From NCBI RefSeq assembly GCF_007747215.1, contig NZ_CP036273.1:6432322-6496321 (forward strand): a DNA stretch of 64,000 nucleotides. The letters run 5' to 3'. The translations under genes and the position numbers were made by a program. This DNA is from Urbifossiella limnaea. GTDB lineage: Bacteria; Planctomycetota; Planctomycetia; Gemmatales; Gemmataceae. Positions within the stretch are counted from its first letter, which is position 1, and each line of letters starts with the position of its first letter. The notes below the pieces were generated by a model. It saw nothing but the letters and a program-made list of their open reading frames with translations. It was not told the DNA's origin and did not search any database. Shown piece by piece: positions 9,768-20,010 of this stretch.

Positions 9768-12700
9768 ATGCCCGTCGTTGCCGGCACCAGCCGCACGCGC
9801 CTGTCCGTTCACGCGCTGGAAGAGCGCGACGTTCCCTCCGGCCTCACCGACACGTTCGACACCCCCGGCCCCACCCTCGGCGCCGCCTGGGCCGAGTCCG
9901 CCGGCGGCGACGTGTTCTCCGTCGTGGCCGGCGCCGGCGTCGACGGCACGCCCGGCGCCGTTTCGACCGGCACGAGCCTCAGCACCGGCCGGGCGTGGCA
10001 GGCGGCGGTCGTGTCGGCCGACACCGGCGCCTCGTTCCGCGTGAAGCTCGACACACTCGTGCCGACGCTGCTGATTGTGCGCGGCACCGCCCTCGACACC
10101 GCCACCCCCACCTACGTCGCCGCCGCGCTCACACGCGGGATGACGGCGGAGGTGTGGGACGTAACGGCCGGCACGCCGACCGTCCGGGGGACCGTCTCGT
10201 CCGGCGGCGCGTCGTACTTCTCCGGCGGCTGGGCGACGGTGACTCTGGTGCCGACCGGCGGATCGGTCGCGCTCCGCGTGCAGCGCGAGGACACCGGCGC
10301 GTACCTCACCAAGACGGGGACGTGGCAGTCGGCGCCGACCGACGCCGTCGTCACCTCGACAACCATCACCGGAGGCGGCTCGGTCGGCGTCGGCCGCGCC
10401 GCCCGCTACTCGGGGAACGTGTCGCTCGACGACTTCACGGTCATCCCGCCGGCCCCGCCACCGGTGCCGCCGGTCGTGAGCGTCAGCCAGAACTTCGACG
10501 CCACCGCCACTGGGGCGCGGCCGGCGGGCTGGTCGAGCTGGTCGGCCGACGGCAGCGGCGTGTTCACCGCGTCGGCCGCACGGGCGAACAGCCCCGCCAA
10601 CGGCTTCGCCTCGACCGGCGGCTCCGTCAGCGCCGCCCGCGCCTGGAGCGACGCCGCGCTGCCGGCCGACGTGGACACCTCGGCCGCGCTCTATCTCGAC
10701 GGCATCATCCCGGCCCAGGTGTTCGCGCGCGGCACGAACCTCGACACGGCCACGCCGACGTACTACGCCGTGAGCGCCGTCCGCGGGCTGGAGGCGAAGC
10801 TCGTCAAGGTGGTGAACGGCGTCGAGACGACGCTCGGCACGGTGAAGTCGGCGGCGTGGTTCACGACGCAGTGGGTCCGCGTCCGCCTCACCGCCGAGGG
10901 CGACCGGCTGCGCGTCCAGCTGTACCGCACGGACACCCGCCAGTGGCTCACGCCCGCGGGGGCGTGGTCGAGCACGCCCGACTTCGCGCTCGAGGTCCGC
11001 GACGGCAGCATCACCGCCGCCGGCCGCGCGGGCGTGGCCCGCCCGAAGCTGTACTCCGGCACCGTGGCGTTCGACGACTTCGAGGCGCGCCCCGCGAGCG
11101 CGGCCGCGGGGCCGGTCGTCACCATCACCGGCATGATCTACACGAACGGCAGCACGGGCGGCGACATCGTCTTCCGCGCCGCAGCCACCGGCAGCCCGAC
11201 GCGGATCGAGTTCGTGCTGAACGGGCAGGTGCGCTACGCCTCGTCCACGAGCCCCGCGGAGTGGACGTTCGACAGCACCACGGTCCTGAACGGCAGCCAC
11301 ACGCTCACCGTGCGGGCGTTCGACGCCGGCGGCAACGTCGGCAGCGTGGACCGCGTGTTCGCCGTGACGAACCCGGACAACGACCCGGTGCCGAAGCCGA
11401 CGATCCCGCGGAAGTTCGCCCACGTCCGCGTCGCGCAGCTGGCGTACACCGGCAACCCGATGGGCGCCTACGAGCAGAGCCTGCTCCGCACCGGCGTCGA
11501 CGTGGTCATCCCGAACGCGAAGTTCATGCAGACCGTGAACAACGCGTCGCCGGACACGCCGCAGCTGCTCTACAGCAACGTGTCGAACCTGTACCAGGGG
11601 CTCCTCGCCGACTGGGTCGAGTACGCCGACCGCGTCGGGGCGCCGCGGGAGCAGGCGTTCTACCACGTCTCGCAGGCCACGACCTTCGTCGGCACCAGCC
11701 CGTCGTCGCAGCCGGTGACGTGGCTGTGGAGCGCCTACCAGTTCGACGGCGCGGCCACGAAGAACGTCACGTCGGCGTCGCGCGGCGGCGCCGGCACGAA
11801 CCTGAACTTCGGCGGCGCCGGCGCGTGGACGGCGCTCGGGTCGCTGGAGAAGTTCCGCGAGCTGAACGTGACGCTCGCCACGCTCCCGCAGGCCGGGTGG
11901 GGCGGCGTGTGGGAGTACGTGACGGCGGTGGACGCGGCCGGGAACCCGACGGCGTGGAAGACGCTGACGACGCTCCAGGACGGCACCGCCGGCATGAAGC
12001 GCTCCGGCGGCGTCACCTTCGACCCGCCGGCCGACTGGAAGACGGCGACGGTGGGCGGCGGCGACCGGCAGTACTACGTCCGCTTCCGCGTGACGACCGG
12101 CACCGCGGCCCAGGCGGCGCAGCTGAAGACGGTGTTCGGCCGCGACTACGTCCGCGCCGCCGGCACGCAGGCGGGCGTGATCCCCGCCTTCGACTACAGC
12201 GCCGACCGCAACGGCGACGGCTACCTGAACGACGCCGAGTACGCCGCCCGCGCCGCCGGCAAGGACGCGCGATTCGTGTACGAGTCGCGGCTGTTCTACC
12301 CGTACTACGGGCAGATGCGGTTCGTCACGAACCCGAGCGGCTCGGCGGTGCGGAAGTGGGCCGCCGAGTACCACGTCCGCCTGCTCGCCAACAACCCGCT
12401 GGCCGACGGCGTGTTCATGGACAACGCCACCGGCAAGCTGCCGTTCGCCGGCACGCCGGTGCTCGAAGCCACGGCAACGTTCAGCGCCGACTCGGGGGCG
12501 CTGATCGCGGCGGTGAACCGGGCCATTGCCCCGAACTGGGTGATGGCGAACACGGCTGGCGGCGGCAACTCGGCGGACGCCGTCACCGCGGGCGCGGCGG
12601 CGGCGATCGAGGAGTTCCTGATCCGCCCGCTGTCGCACAGCTGGACGGAGTTCGGCGACACCGCCAACCTCGTCGCCCGCCGCCTCGCCGCCGACGGCTC

Positions 12701-13172
12701 GCCGTACCTGGTGATCGACAGCCGGAGCGACGGCGGCAGCGCGACCGACGCCCGGACGCAGCTGGCGACGCTGGCTTACTACTACCTGCTGGCCGACGCC
12801 GACCGGACGTTCCTGATGTTTTACGGCGGCGAGAGCCCGTCCACGTCGTGGACGCAGCACTGGAGCGAGGCGGTGCGGGTGGACGTGGGCCTGCCGACGG
12901 CCGCGTACCGCGAGTTCGCCACCGGCCGCGACCCGCTGAGCCCGACGCTGACGTACAAGGTGTACGCCCGCGACTACGAGAACGCCCTGGTGCTGTACAA
13001 GCCGCTGAGCTACACCCAGGGGGTCGGCGAGGGGACGGTCAACGCCCAGACGGCGACGACGCACGCGCTCGGCGGCAACTACCGCAAGGTGAACGCCGAC
13101 GGCACGCTCGGCCCGGTGGCGACGAGCGTGACGCTCCGCAACGGCGAGGGCGCGGTGCTGGTGAAGGCGTGA
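9768..13172 (+). CDS. Large secreted protein: two LamG-like repeats, Ig-like domain, putative glycosidase domain
   Basis: 1134 residues from ATG 9768. The N-terminus has RLSVHALEERDVPSG, the LEERxxPS motif found at the start of many large exported planctomycete proteins in place of a standard signal peptide. Two homologous beta-sandwich repeats follow (about 18-225 and 240-445), both ending in a YSGxVxxDDF signature, then a cadherin/Big-like domain (450-545, ending in HTLTVRAFDAGGNVGSVDR). The last 580 residues begin FAHVRVAQLAYTGNPMG and contain GVFMDNATGKLPF and AIEEFLIRP, which resemble GHL-type putative glycoside hydrolase barrels. Export and polysaccharide binding are likely; catalysis is inferred. 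Confidence 0.8.
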   Translation: MPVVAGTSRTRLSVHALEERDVPSGLTDTFDTPGPTLGAAWAESAGGDVFSVVAGAGVDGTPGAVSTGTSLSTGRAWQAAVVSADTGASFRVKLDTLVPTLLIVRGTALDTATPTYVAAALTRGMTAEVWDVTAGTPTVRGTVSSGGASYFSGGWATVTLVPTGGSVALRVQREDTGAYLTKTGTWQSAPTDAVVTSTTITGGGSVGVGRAARYSGNVSLDDFTVIPPAPPPVPPVVSVSQNFDATATGARPAGWSSWSADGSGVFTASAARANSPANGFASTGGSVSAARAWSDAALPADVDTSAALYLDGIIPAQVFARGTNLDTATPTYYAVSAVRGLEAKLVKVVNGVETTLGTVKSAAWFTTQWVRVRLTAEGDRLRVQLYRTDTRQWLTPAGAWSSTPDFALEVRDGSITAAGRAGVARPKLYSGTVAFDDFEARPASAAAGPVVTITGMIYTNGSTGGDIVFRAAATGSPTRIEFVLNGQVRYASSTSPAEWTFDSTTVLNGSHTLTVRAFDAGGNVGSVDRVFAVTNPDNDPVPKPTIPRKFAHVRVAQLAYTGNPMGAYEQSLLRTGVDVVIPNAKFMQTVNNASPDTPQLLYSNVSNLYQGLLADWVEYADRVGAPREQAFYHVSQATTFVGTSPSSQPVTWLWSAYQFDGAATKNVTSASRGGAGTNLNFGGAGAWTALGSLEKFRELNVTLATLPQAGWGGVWEYVTAVDAAGNPTAWKTLTTLQDGTAGMKRSGGVTFDPPADWKTATVGGGDRQYYVRFRVTTGTAAQAAQLKTVFGRDYVRAAGTQAGVIPAFDYSADRNGDGYLNDAEYAARAAGKDARFVYESRLFYPYYGQMRFVTNPSGSAVRKWAAEYHVRLLANNPLADGVFMDNATGKLPFAGTPVLEATATFSADSGALIAAVNRAIAPNWVMANTAGGGNSADAVTAGAAAAIEEFLIRPLSHSWTEFGDTANLVARRLAADGSPYLVIDSRSDGGSATDARTQLATLAYYYLLADADRTFLMFYGGESPSTSWTQHWSEAVRVDVGLPTAAYREFATGRDPLSPTLTYKVYARDYENALVLYKPLSYTQGVGEGTVNAQTATTHALGGNYRKVNADGTLGPVATSVTLRNGEGAVLVKA

Positions 13173-13221
13173 GCGGACCGGGGGCGGGTGCCGCGGTCGG
13201 GAGCGCCGTTGCGGGGGCGGG

Positions 13222-14475
13222 TTACACCTTGAACGTGTCCCGCACGTTGTCGCGCAACAGCCGCGTCCCCAGCGCCACCGCCCCCGCCTCGCTCAGCACC
13301 CCCGGCCGCACGAAGTCGTCGGCCAGCGTGGTCGCCAGGATGCGTCGGTACATCGCGTACTTCGGCAGCACGAACTCCAGCTTGTACGCGTCCGAGTAGT
13401 AGCCGATCAGCTTCGTCTTCGGCACCGCGCTGAGGCGCTCGCCCAGGTCCTTGCGGATGTAGGGCGGCACGTTCGAGTACCACCAGTGCCCGTTCGGCAC
13501 CACGTTCGGGAAGATCCACGAGTACGCCACCAGCTCCTGGTTCTGGGCACTCGTCAGCACCGACACCGGGAACGTCACCTCCGGGAAGGCGTTGAACACC
13601 CGCTTGTACTGGATCAGGCTCGTCCGCTGGTCGAACAGGTCCTGCCCCTGGTGGACGCCGTTGACGTACACCCGGCGGTTGACGCCGATCATCAGGTCGA
13701 ACGGCAGCTTGAAGTCGCGGCACAGTTCGGCGATGAGCCAGAACACGCCCGGCCCGATGTCGCGGCAGTCGTGGTGGCGGATCTGCTCGTACAGGTACTC
13801 GTCGTCGTAGTGGGCCGGCTCGAAGTCCGGCGGGAGGGAGATGGCGCACGCCTTCGCCCCCTTGCGGGTGAAATGCAGGAACAGCGTCGCCAGCGCCTTC
13901 CGCAGGCTGCCGGCGTCGCGCAGCTGCACCCCGGTCGCCTTGAACAGCCGCTCTCGCGTTTCGGCCCGGTCCAACTGGAAGACCAGCGAGTCCGTCCGCA
14001 GGCACGGCACGTAGACGTTCGTGTCGAACCCTTCGAGCGGGTCGTCGAACTCGTTGGTGAGGAAGATCTTCTCCAGCTTCGTCTTCGCGAAGACCTGCTT
14101 CTCCCAGTCCGGCTGCGCGAACGTCGTCTCGGCCGCGTCCAAGAGCTTGTCTGCGTCGCCGGCGGTGATCCGGGTGCCGTCGTAGCCGAGGAAGGTGCGG
14201 GCGATGTCCAGGAACCAGCGGTACTGGGCGGTGTTGTCGTAGCGGTCCATGTGGCCGACGATGGCGCGGACGCGGTCCCGCGGCGACACGTCCTTGCCGA
14301 GCGGCTCCTGGCTCATGCCGGCGGAGTGGGCCAGCTCCGTGTAGTAGTGGTAGCCGAGGATGTCGTCGAGCGACTTCGACACCGGCGCCAGCGGGTCGAT
14401 GTGCGAGTGCGGGTCGATGAGCGGGATGGCGTCGAGTGCGGCGGTGAGGTCGGCGACGAGTTGGTCGGCGGGCAT
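13222..14475 (-). CDS. Amidohydrolase-superfamily protein, uronate (glucuronate) isomerase-like
   Basis: 417 residues from ATG 14475; the open frame continues upstream to 14502. The metal-binding motif DPHSHID sits near residue 27, as in UxaC-like and other amidohydrolases, followed by YHYYTELAHSAGM. Later regions (FDLMIGVNRRVY, AYSWIFPNVVPNGHWWYSNVPPYI, LIGYYSDAYKLEFVLPKYAMYRRILA) match the uronate-isomerase-like fold, including the late SDAYK segment. It probably acts on a hexuronate or a related acid, but the substrate is not certain because many planctomycete paralogues have unknown substrates. It converges with the preceding secreted-protein gene, with 49 bp between stops. Confidence 0.8.
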   Translation of the reverse strand: MPADQLVADLTAALDAIPLIDPHSHIDPLAPVSKSLDDILGYHYYTELAHSAGMSQEPLGKDVSPRDRVRAIVGHMDRYDNTAQYRWFLDIARTFLGYDGTRITAGDADKLLDAAETTFAQPDWEKQVFAKTKLEKIFLTNEFDDPLEGFDTNVYVPCLRTDSLVFQLDRAETRERLFKATGVQLRDAGSLRKALATLFLHFTRKGAKACAISLPPDFEPAHYDDEYLYEQIRHHDCRDIGPGVFWLIAELCRDFKLPFDLMIGVNRRVYVNGVHQGQDLFDQRTSLIQYKRVFNAFPEVTFPVSVLTSAQNQELVAYSWIFPNVVPNGHWWYSNVPPYIRKDLGERLSAVPKTKLIGYYSDAYKLEFVLPKYAMYRRILATTLADDFVRPGVLSEAGAVALGTRLLRDNVRDTFKV

Positions 14476-14946
14476 GGGAGAGCCCCGGTCGGGTCGTGTC
14501 AATTCTTCCTGCGATACGTCTTACAACGCCGTGTAAAAATGACAAAGACCCTCGGCCCGCGACGGCCTCCGACCGCGAAATTGCGACGGCGATTTTTCCC
14601 GAACCTCAGTTCCCACCAGCGGGTTGCGACCGCGGCGATAACGGGGCCGGCGCGATTGGCACGACCGCTGCATTACTCAGAATCGTCCGCGACAACCTTC
14701 CCCCAAGGAGTCGCGGGTCGGTGCCGGGCCGCGACGGCAAGCCTTCCCCCAAGGCGAGCCACCCCCACGCGGCCTGACGCCGAACGAAGAATGCCGGCCG
14801 GGCGTGAGTCCCCCTGACGCCCGGCCACGGGAGCGTGTTCCCCCCGCTCCCGGCAAGTCCCCTGACAAGTCCGGTCCCCCGTCCCCCAACCTTCCCCCCC
14901 GCCTCCGCCACCCCCTGGCGGAGGTTCTTCTTTTGATTCCGGGCTT
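14476..14946. other. Intergenic region without a recognisable gene
   Basis: This stretch lies upstream of the uronate-isomerase-like gene and downstream of the ABC permease gene, both on the minus strand. It is C-rich on the plus strand around 14810-14930, with several runs of five to six C. No ORF with coding character or RNA fold stood out. The promoter of the 13222-14475 gene should lie in its first 100 bases. Confidence 0.4.
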
Positions 14947-14992
14947 CGCCGCTTGCGGCTTAGCGCCGCCCAGCGCTATGCCGCAAGCGGCG
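14947..14992 (-). terminator. Hairpin after ABC permease gene
   Basis: Arms 14947-14966 and 14973-14992 are 20 bp each with one mismatch and a 6-nt loop. The hairpin begins 9 bp after the stop of the minus-strand permease gene at 15001. No strong U-run follows, so termination is inferred from position and stem strength. Confidence 0.55.
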
Positions 14993-15000
14993 GAACCCAG

Positions 15001-16623
15001 TCACGTCAAATCCAGCCGCCACCACGCCAGCGCCAGAAACGCCGCCCCGAACGCCAGCAGCACCACACAACTCATCACCACCACGCCCACGTCCGGCGTC
15101 GGGCTCCCCAGGAGTTGCGAGTACGCGTCCAGCGCCCAGGCGTGCGGCGTCACCTGGCTCGCGCGCTTCATCGCCTCCGGCATCAGCTCCCGCGGCATCA
15201 GCGACCCGCTTGCGCCGCCCAGCACCAGCACCAGCAGCGTGCCGTACACCGCCACTTGCGTCTCGGTCTTCGCCGCGCTCGCCACCAGCATCGCCAGCCC
15301 CACCGCGGCCGCCGACGTAGACGCCACCACCGGCAGCAACAGCCACGGCTCGGCGCCCCAGCTCATGCCGAACACCACCCGCCCCGCGAGCAACAGTACC
15401 ACGCCCTGCACCAGCGACACCAGCAGGCACGGCAGCAGCTTGCCGAGGAGCACCTGCCCGCGTGACAGCGGCGCCGCCCGCAGCCGCACGAGCGTGCCGT
15501 GGGTGCGTTCCGCGACGAACAGCCAGCCCACGGTCAGCACCAGGAAGAACGCGAACATCACCGTGAACTGCGGCACGAGAATCTGATACCGCTTCGCCCC
15601 CGGGTCGGCGTAGACGGCGCGGTTCGCGGCCGCGCCGCCGCGCTCGCCGGTGCGGGTGAGCTGCTGCCAGGTCAGCGCGGTGAAGTCGTAGCTCGGGAAC
15701 AACTCGCCGACGCCGGCCTTCACCCCCGGCCCCACCTCGGCGCGGACCGCCGGCGTCATCACCTCGCCGATCGACACGTCCTTGCCGACGCGCGCTGCGA
15801 CCTCGCGGTCGCGGAACGCCTCGCTCACCAGCCGGCGGAACTGCGGCATCTGCCCCTTGATCGTGTTCGTGAACAGGCCGAACTCGCGCCGCAGCATGGC
15901 GTCGAACTTCGGGTCCGCGAGCAACGCCGCAAGGAGCTTCTGCACCGTCGGGTCGAGCTGCACCAGCACGTCGGGCGGCAGCGGCTTCCGCTCCTTCAGC
16001 CCCTCGGCGAGGTGCTCCATGAACCGGTCGTCGCCGACGCGGGCGAACGCCTGGCCGATCATGTACGGGATCACCACGCGGAACATCGACACCTGCGCCA
16101 CCTGCTCGATGACCGCGGACGCCGTCGGCTGCGTCGGGTCGCGCAGCACGGTGAGGCCGACGCGCTCCTGGACCACGCCGTCGCGGCCGAGCGGGTTGAC
16201 CGGCTCGAACCCCGGCGCGGCCAGGAACGAGGCCCGGTCCATGCGGTCGCTGAACTCGCGCTCGAAGACCAGCACCGCCGGCCGCTTCCCGCGGGCGACC
16301 AGCTTCTCGGCCTCCTCGCGGGTGCCGATCACCTCGACGCGGATGCCGCCGCCGGTGCCGTCGGGGTCGGCGGCGAGGTCGTCCAGCACCAGCTCCGACC
16401 ACGGCTTCGCGGGGAAGGTGCGGCCGGCCTTCGCGGGGAGGCCGCCGTCGAGGAGCACGACCGAGACGCGGAGCCGGTCGTCGGCCTTCTCGCCGAAGCC
16501 TTCGCCGAGCGCGAGCCCCATCACGAGCGTGAGGACGAGCGGCATCAGCAGCAGGATGACGGCGCTGCGCGGGTCGCGGAGGAGGAGGCGCAGGTCCTTC
16601 GCGGCGAGGGTGAACACGGGCAT
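15001..16623 (-). CDS. ABC-2 type transporter permease
   Basis: 540 residues from ATG 16623 (MPVFTLAAKDLRLLLRDPRS). The open frame extends to 16692 but the added residues are not membrane-protein-like. There is one N-terminal helix (AVILLLMPLVLTLVMGLALG), a long extracytoplasmic domain of about 300 residues, then five helices (TVMFAFFLVLTVGWLFVAE; LLPCLLVSLVQGVVLLLAG; WLLLPVVASTSAAAVGLAML; and two more) with the conserved R-T-x-G-T-L-x-R-L-R-A-A-P segment of ABC-2 permeases. This is the NatB/YhgE-like layout. No ATPase gene adjoins it in the window, so its partner must be elsewhere or beyond the promoter side. The cargo is unknown. Confidence 0.87.
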   Translation of the reverse strand: MPVFTLAAKDLRLLLRDPRSAVILLLMPLVLTLVMGLALGEGFGEKADDRLRVSVVLLDGGLPAKAGRTFPAKPWSELVLDDLAADPDGTGGGIRVEVIGTREEAEKLVARGKRPAVLVFEREFSDRMDRASFLAAPGFEPVNPLGRDGVVQERVGLTVLRDPTQPTASAVIEQVAQVSMFRVVIPYMIGQAFARVGDDRFMEHLAEGLKERKPLPPDVLVQLDPTVQKLLAALLADPKFDAMLRREFGLFTNTIKGQMPQFRRLVSEAFRDREVAARVGKDVSIGEVMTPAVRAEVGPGVKAGVGELFPSYDFTALTWQQLTRTGERGGAAANRAVYADPGAKRYQILVPQFTVMFAFFLVLTVGWLFVAERTHGTLVRLRAAPLSRGQVLLGKLLPCLLVSLVQGVVLLLAGRVVFGMSWGAEPWLLLPVVASTSAAAVGLAMLVASAAKTETQVAVYGTLLVLVLGGASGSLMPRELMPEAMKRASQVTPHAWALDAYSQLLGSPTPDVGVVVMSCVVLLAFGAAFLALAWWRLDLT

Positions 16624-16907
16624 GGGGACCGTCCTGGATGTATTGATCGTCAGGTGGTGAGATTGCCGGCCGGAGTCGTTTTCATTTGACAACGCCGAAT
16701 GGTAGTGTACATATGAATAGATTCAATTCCGCGCCGTCGATCGCCCGGCGGCCCCGCACCTCAACCTACCTACCACCCTTCCGACCGGGGATACGATAGC
16801 CCCGGACGGCGGCCGGCGGTCAGTTTCTCGCCGTTTCCCCGCACCGGTCTGAGTCACAAGCCCTCTAACGGGGCACACGGACACCCACCCCGTTAACCGG
16901 AGGAAAT

Positions 16908-19502
16908 ATGGACCTCAGCAAGTTCACCGAGAAGGCCCAGCAGTCGCTCAGCGGCGCGCAGAAGCTCGCCGCCCGCCTCGGCCACCAGAACATCGACGCC
17001 GAACACGTCCTCCTCTCCCTCCTCGACCAGGAGAAGGGGCTCGCCGCCGCCATCCTCACCAAGGCCGGCGTCAGCGTGGACGCCCTCACCGTCAAGACCC
17101 AGCGCGACCTGGAGAAGTTGCCGCGCGTCAGCGGAGACGTGGAAGCCCGGCTCACACAGCGGCTCGTCAAGCTGGTCGATGCCGCCGAGTCCGAGGCGAA
17201 GGGGCTCAAGGACGAGTACGTGTCCGTTGAGCACCTGCTGCTCGCGCTCGCCGCCGACAGCGGCGCCGCGGGGCAGGCGCTCAAGCAGTTCGGCGTCTCC
17301 CGCGACCGGCTCCTGACCGCCCTGAAGGAGGTCCGCGGCAGCCAGCGCGTCACGTCGCAGAACCCGGAGGAGACGTACCAGGCGCTCGAGAAGTACGGCC
17401 GCGACCTGACCGCCCTCGCCGCCAAGGGGAAGCTCGACCCGGTCATCGGCCGCGACGAGGAGATCCGCCGCGTCGTCCAGGTGCTGAGTCGGCGCACGAA
17501 GAACAACCCCGTCCTGATCGGCGAGCCCGGCGTCGGCAAGACGGCGGTCGTGGAGGGGCTCGCGCAGCGGATCGTCCGCGGCGACGTGCCCGAGGGGCTG
17601 AAGGACAAGAAGGTGGTGGCGCTGGACATGGGCGCCCTCATCGCCGGGGCCAAGTTCCGCGGCGAGTTCGAGGAGCGGCTCAAGGCCGTGCTCACCGAGG
17701 TGACCACGTCCGAGGGCCGCATCGTCCTGTTCATCGACGAGCTGCACACGATCGTCGGCGCGGGGAAGGCCGAGGGGGCGATGGACGCCGGCAACCTCCT
17801 CAAGCCGATGCTCGCCCGCGGCGAGCTCCACTGCATCGGCGCCACGACGCTCGACGAGTACCGCCAGCACGTCGAGAAGGACGCCGCGCTCGAGCGCCGC
17901 TTCCAGCCGGTGACCGTCGATCAGCCCACCGTCGAGGACACCATCAGCATCCTGCGCGGGCTGCGCGAGCGGTACGAGGCGCACCACGGCGTCCGCATCA
18001 AGGACGCGGCGCTGGTGTCGGCGGCGGTGCTGTCCGACCGCTACATCTCCGACCGCTTCCTGCCGGACAAGGCCATCGACCTCGTGGACGAGGCCGCGGC
18101 GAAGGTGCGCACCGAGATCGACTCCATGCCGACGGAACTGGACGAGGCCAGCCGGCGGGTGATGCAGCTGGAGATCGAGCGCGAGGCGCTGAAGAAGGAG
18201 ACCGACCGGCCGAGCCGCGACCGGCTCGAAAAGCTGGAGAAGGAGCTGGCCGACCTGAAGGCCGACGCCGACGCCCTGAAGGCGCGGTGGCAGGCCGAGA
18301 AGCAGGGCGTGCACCAGTTGCAGACGATCCGCGAGCAGATCGAGCAGGCCCGCGCCGACCTGGAGCGCGCCAAGCGGCAGTACGACTTCAACGCCGCGGC
18401 GCAGCTCGAATACGGCACGCTGCCGGAACTTCAGAAGAAGCTCGACGCCGCGGAGGCGACCGCGGAGCACGGCAAGGATTCGCGGCTCGTCAAGGAGGAG
18501 GTGAGCGAGAGCGAGGTCGCCGCCGTCGTGAGCCGGTGGACCGGCGTGCCCGTGTCGAAGCTGTTGGAGGGCGAGCGCGAGAAGCTGCTGCACCTGGGCG
18601 ACGAGCTGCACCAGCGCGTGATCGGCCAGGACGAGGCGGTCACGGCCGTGGCCGAGGCCGTGGTCCGCGCCCGCAGCGGGCTGAACGACCCGAACAAGCC
18701 GATCGGCAGCTTCCTGTTCCTCGGCCCCACGGGCGTCGGCAAGACGGAGTTGGCCCGCGCCCTCGCCGAGACGCTGTTCGACGACGAGCGCGCCGTCATC
18801 CGCATCGACATGAGCGAGTACCAGGAGAAGCACACCGTCAGCCGGCTCGTCGGCGCCCCGCCGGGGTACGTCGGCTACGACGAGGGCGGGCAGCTCACCG
18901 AAGCCGTGCGGCGGCGGCCGTACGCGGTGGTGCTGTTCGACGAGATCGAGAAGGCCCACCCCGACGTGTTCAACACGCTGCTCCAGGTGCTCGACGACGG
19001 CCGCCTGACCGACGGCCAGGGGCGGACGGTGAACTTCAAGAACACGCTCGTGGTCATGACCTCGAACGTCGGCAGCCAGCGCATCCTGCAGTACAAGGGA
19101 ACGCACATCGGCGAGGTGTACGACCGGATGAAGGCGGCAGTGACGGAGGAGTTGCGGAAGCACTTCCGCCCCGAATTCCTGAACCGGATCGACGACATCA
19201 TCGTCTTCCACTCGCTGACCGAGGAGCACCTGAAGCAGATCGTGGAGATTCAGCTCGGCCGCGTCCGCGAGCGGCTGGCCGACCGCAAGATCACGCTGGC
19301 GCTGACGGACGCGGCGAAGGCGCACCTGGTGCGGGTGGGCTACGACCCGGCCTACGGCGCCCGGCCGCTGAAGCGGACGATCCAGAAGGAGGTGGAGACG
19401 CCGCTGGCGAAGCGGCTGCTCCAGGGAGCCATCCCCGACGGCACCGCGGTGACCGCCGACTACGACGCGGCCCACGACGCGCTGGCGTTCACGACCGGAT
19501 GA
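16908..19502 (+). CDS. clpB: ATP-dependent chaperone ClpB
   Basis: 864 residues, the normal length for ClpB, with ATG 16908 preceded by a GGAGGA Shine-Dalgarno at -13 to -8. ClpB is the hexameric disaggregase that works with DnaK to rescue aggregated protein in the cytoplasm. Visible features: two N-terminal Clp_N repeats (residues 3-145), NBD1 Walker A GEPGVGKT and Walker [11 protein letters not shown], a coiled-coil middle domain (about 400-525, rich in E/K/L), NBD2 Walker A GPTGVGKT and Walker [10 protein letters not shown], and a C-terminal [10 protein letters not shown] sensor-2 segment. The middle domain and length separate it from ClpA/ClpC. The 284-bp region upstream has a TTGACA at 16686 but no convincing -10 or CIRCE element. 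Confidence 0.97.
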   Translation: MDLSKFTEKAQQSLSGAQKLAARLGHQNIDAEHVLLSLLDQEKGLAAAILTKAGVSVDALTVKTQRDLEKLPRVSGDVEARLTQRLVKLVDAAESEAKGLKDEYVSVEHLLLALAADSGAAGQALKQFGVSRDRLLTALKEVRGSQRVTSQNPEETYQALEKYGRDLTALAAKGKLDPVIGRDEEIRRVVQVLSRRTKNNPVLIGEPGVGKTAVVEGLAQRIVRGDVPEGLKDKKVVALDMGALIAGAKFRGEFEERLKAVLTEVTTSEGRIVLFIDELHTIVGAGKAEGAMDAGNLLKPMLARGELHCIGATTLDEYRQHVEKDAALERRFQPVTVDQPTVEDTISILRGLRERYEAHHGVRIKDAALVSAAVLSDRYISDRFLPDKAIDLVDEAAAKVRTEIDSMPTELDEASRRVMQLEIEREALKKETDRPSRDRLEKLEKELADLKADADALKARWQAEKQGVHQLQTIREQIEQARADLERAKRQYDFNAAAQLEYGTLPELQKKLDAAEATAEHGKDSRLVKEEVSESEVAAVVSRWTGVPVSKLLEGEREKLLHLGDELHQRVIGQDEAVTAVAEAVVRARSGLNDPNKPIGSFLFLGPTGVGKTELARALAETLFDDERAVIRIDMSEYQEKHTVSRLVGAPPGYVGYDEGGQLTEAVRRRPYAVVLFDEIEKAHPDVFNTLLQVLDDGRLTDGQGRTVNFKNTLVVMTSNVGSQRILQYKGTHIGEVYDRMKAAVTEELRKHFRPEFLNRIDDIIVFHSLTEEHLKQIVEIQLGRVRERLADRKITLALTDAAKAHLVRVGYDPAYGARPLKRTIQKEVETPLAKRLLQGAIPDGTAVTADYDAAHDALAFTTG

Positions 19503-19515
19503 GCTACAGAGTCGA

Positions 19516-19575
19516 TAGGCCGGGGCGCAAGCCCCGGAGGGTCCTCGGTCCCACCGGGGCTTGCGCCCCGGCCTA
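19516..19575 (+). terminator. Perfect 22-bp inverted repeat after clpB
   Basis: Arms 19516-19537 and 19554-19575 are perfect reverse complements with a 16-nt loop. The repeat starts 13 bp after the clpB stop and sits between convergent genes, so it could act as a bidirectional terminator. No U-run follows. Confidence 0.65.
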
Positions 19576-19582
19576 ACGCGCA

Positions 19583-20005
19583 TCACGACACGCAGCCACG
19601 CACCACACCCGCCAGCAATCCGCCCGCGACCGCGGTCGCAACCACCCGGTTCACCCAGACGTCCGGCCGACGCCGCCGGGGGTCGTGGTCCGGGTACTCG
19701 AGCGCCCACCGCCCGAGTTCCGCGTACTGGTGGAGCATTCCGACCGTGATGGGCACGTCCGGCAAACGCGAGTCGCGCGGCGGGTAGAACCACGCGCCGA
19801 GGTTGAAGCCTTCCTCGGCGGTGTGGAAGTGCGGCAGGTAGCCGGACAGGTCGGCCCCGAACCGCTCGGCCCAGGCGAGCAGCAGGCGGTCGAGGTCGTC
19901 GCCGGCCACGCCGAGGTCGGCCTGCAGCTCGGTGTCGTCGGTCAGGGGGCCGTCGTAGTTGGTCTGCTCACGGACCAACTCGGCCACCTCGTCGAAGGTC
20001 GGCAC
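19583..20005 (-). CDS. DUF1493-like small protein (acyl-carrier-like fold)
   Basis: 140 residues from GTG 20005, six bases after the stop of the epimerase gene, which fixes the start by spacing. The central segment DTELQADLGVAGDDLDRLLLAWAERFGADLSGY followed by FHTAEEG has the layout of DUF1493 proteins, whose fold resembles acyl carrier proteins; the role of that family is not established. The C-terminal 40 residues end in a hydrophobic stretch VVATAVAGGLLAGVVRG, so the protein may be membrane-attached, which is unusual for the family. It is the second gene of a two-gene operon with the epimerase. Confidence 0.65.
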   Translation of the reverse strand: MPTFDEVAELVREQTNYDGPLTDDTELQADLGVAGDDLDRLLLAWAERFGADLSGYLPHFHTAEEGFNLGAWFYPPRDSRLPDVPITVGMLHQYAELGRWALEYPDHDPRRRRPDVWVNRVVATAVAGGLLAGVVRGCVS

Positions 20006-20010
20006 GGGCG

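Noticed and set aside
9540-13064. 1174-codon open frame antisense to the LEER-type secreted protein
   Set aside because: Arg/Ala/Gly-rich with no domain; long antisense frames are expected in GC-rich coding DNA. The plus-strand gene has a clear export motif and domains.
16686-16714. Promoter for clpB with TTGACA at 16686
   Set aside because: No acceptable -10 at 16-18 bp (only ACATAT/CATATG), and it is about 200 bp from clpB.
16893-19793. 966-codon antisense frame over clpB
   Set aside because: Shadow of clpB codon bias.
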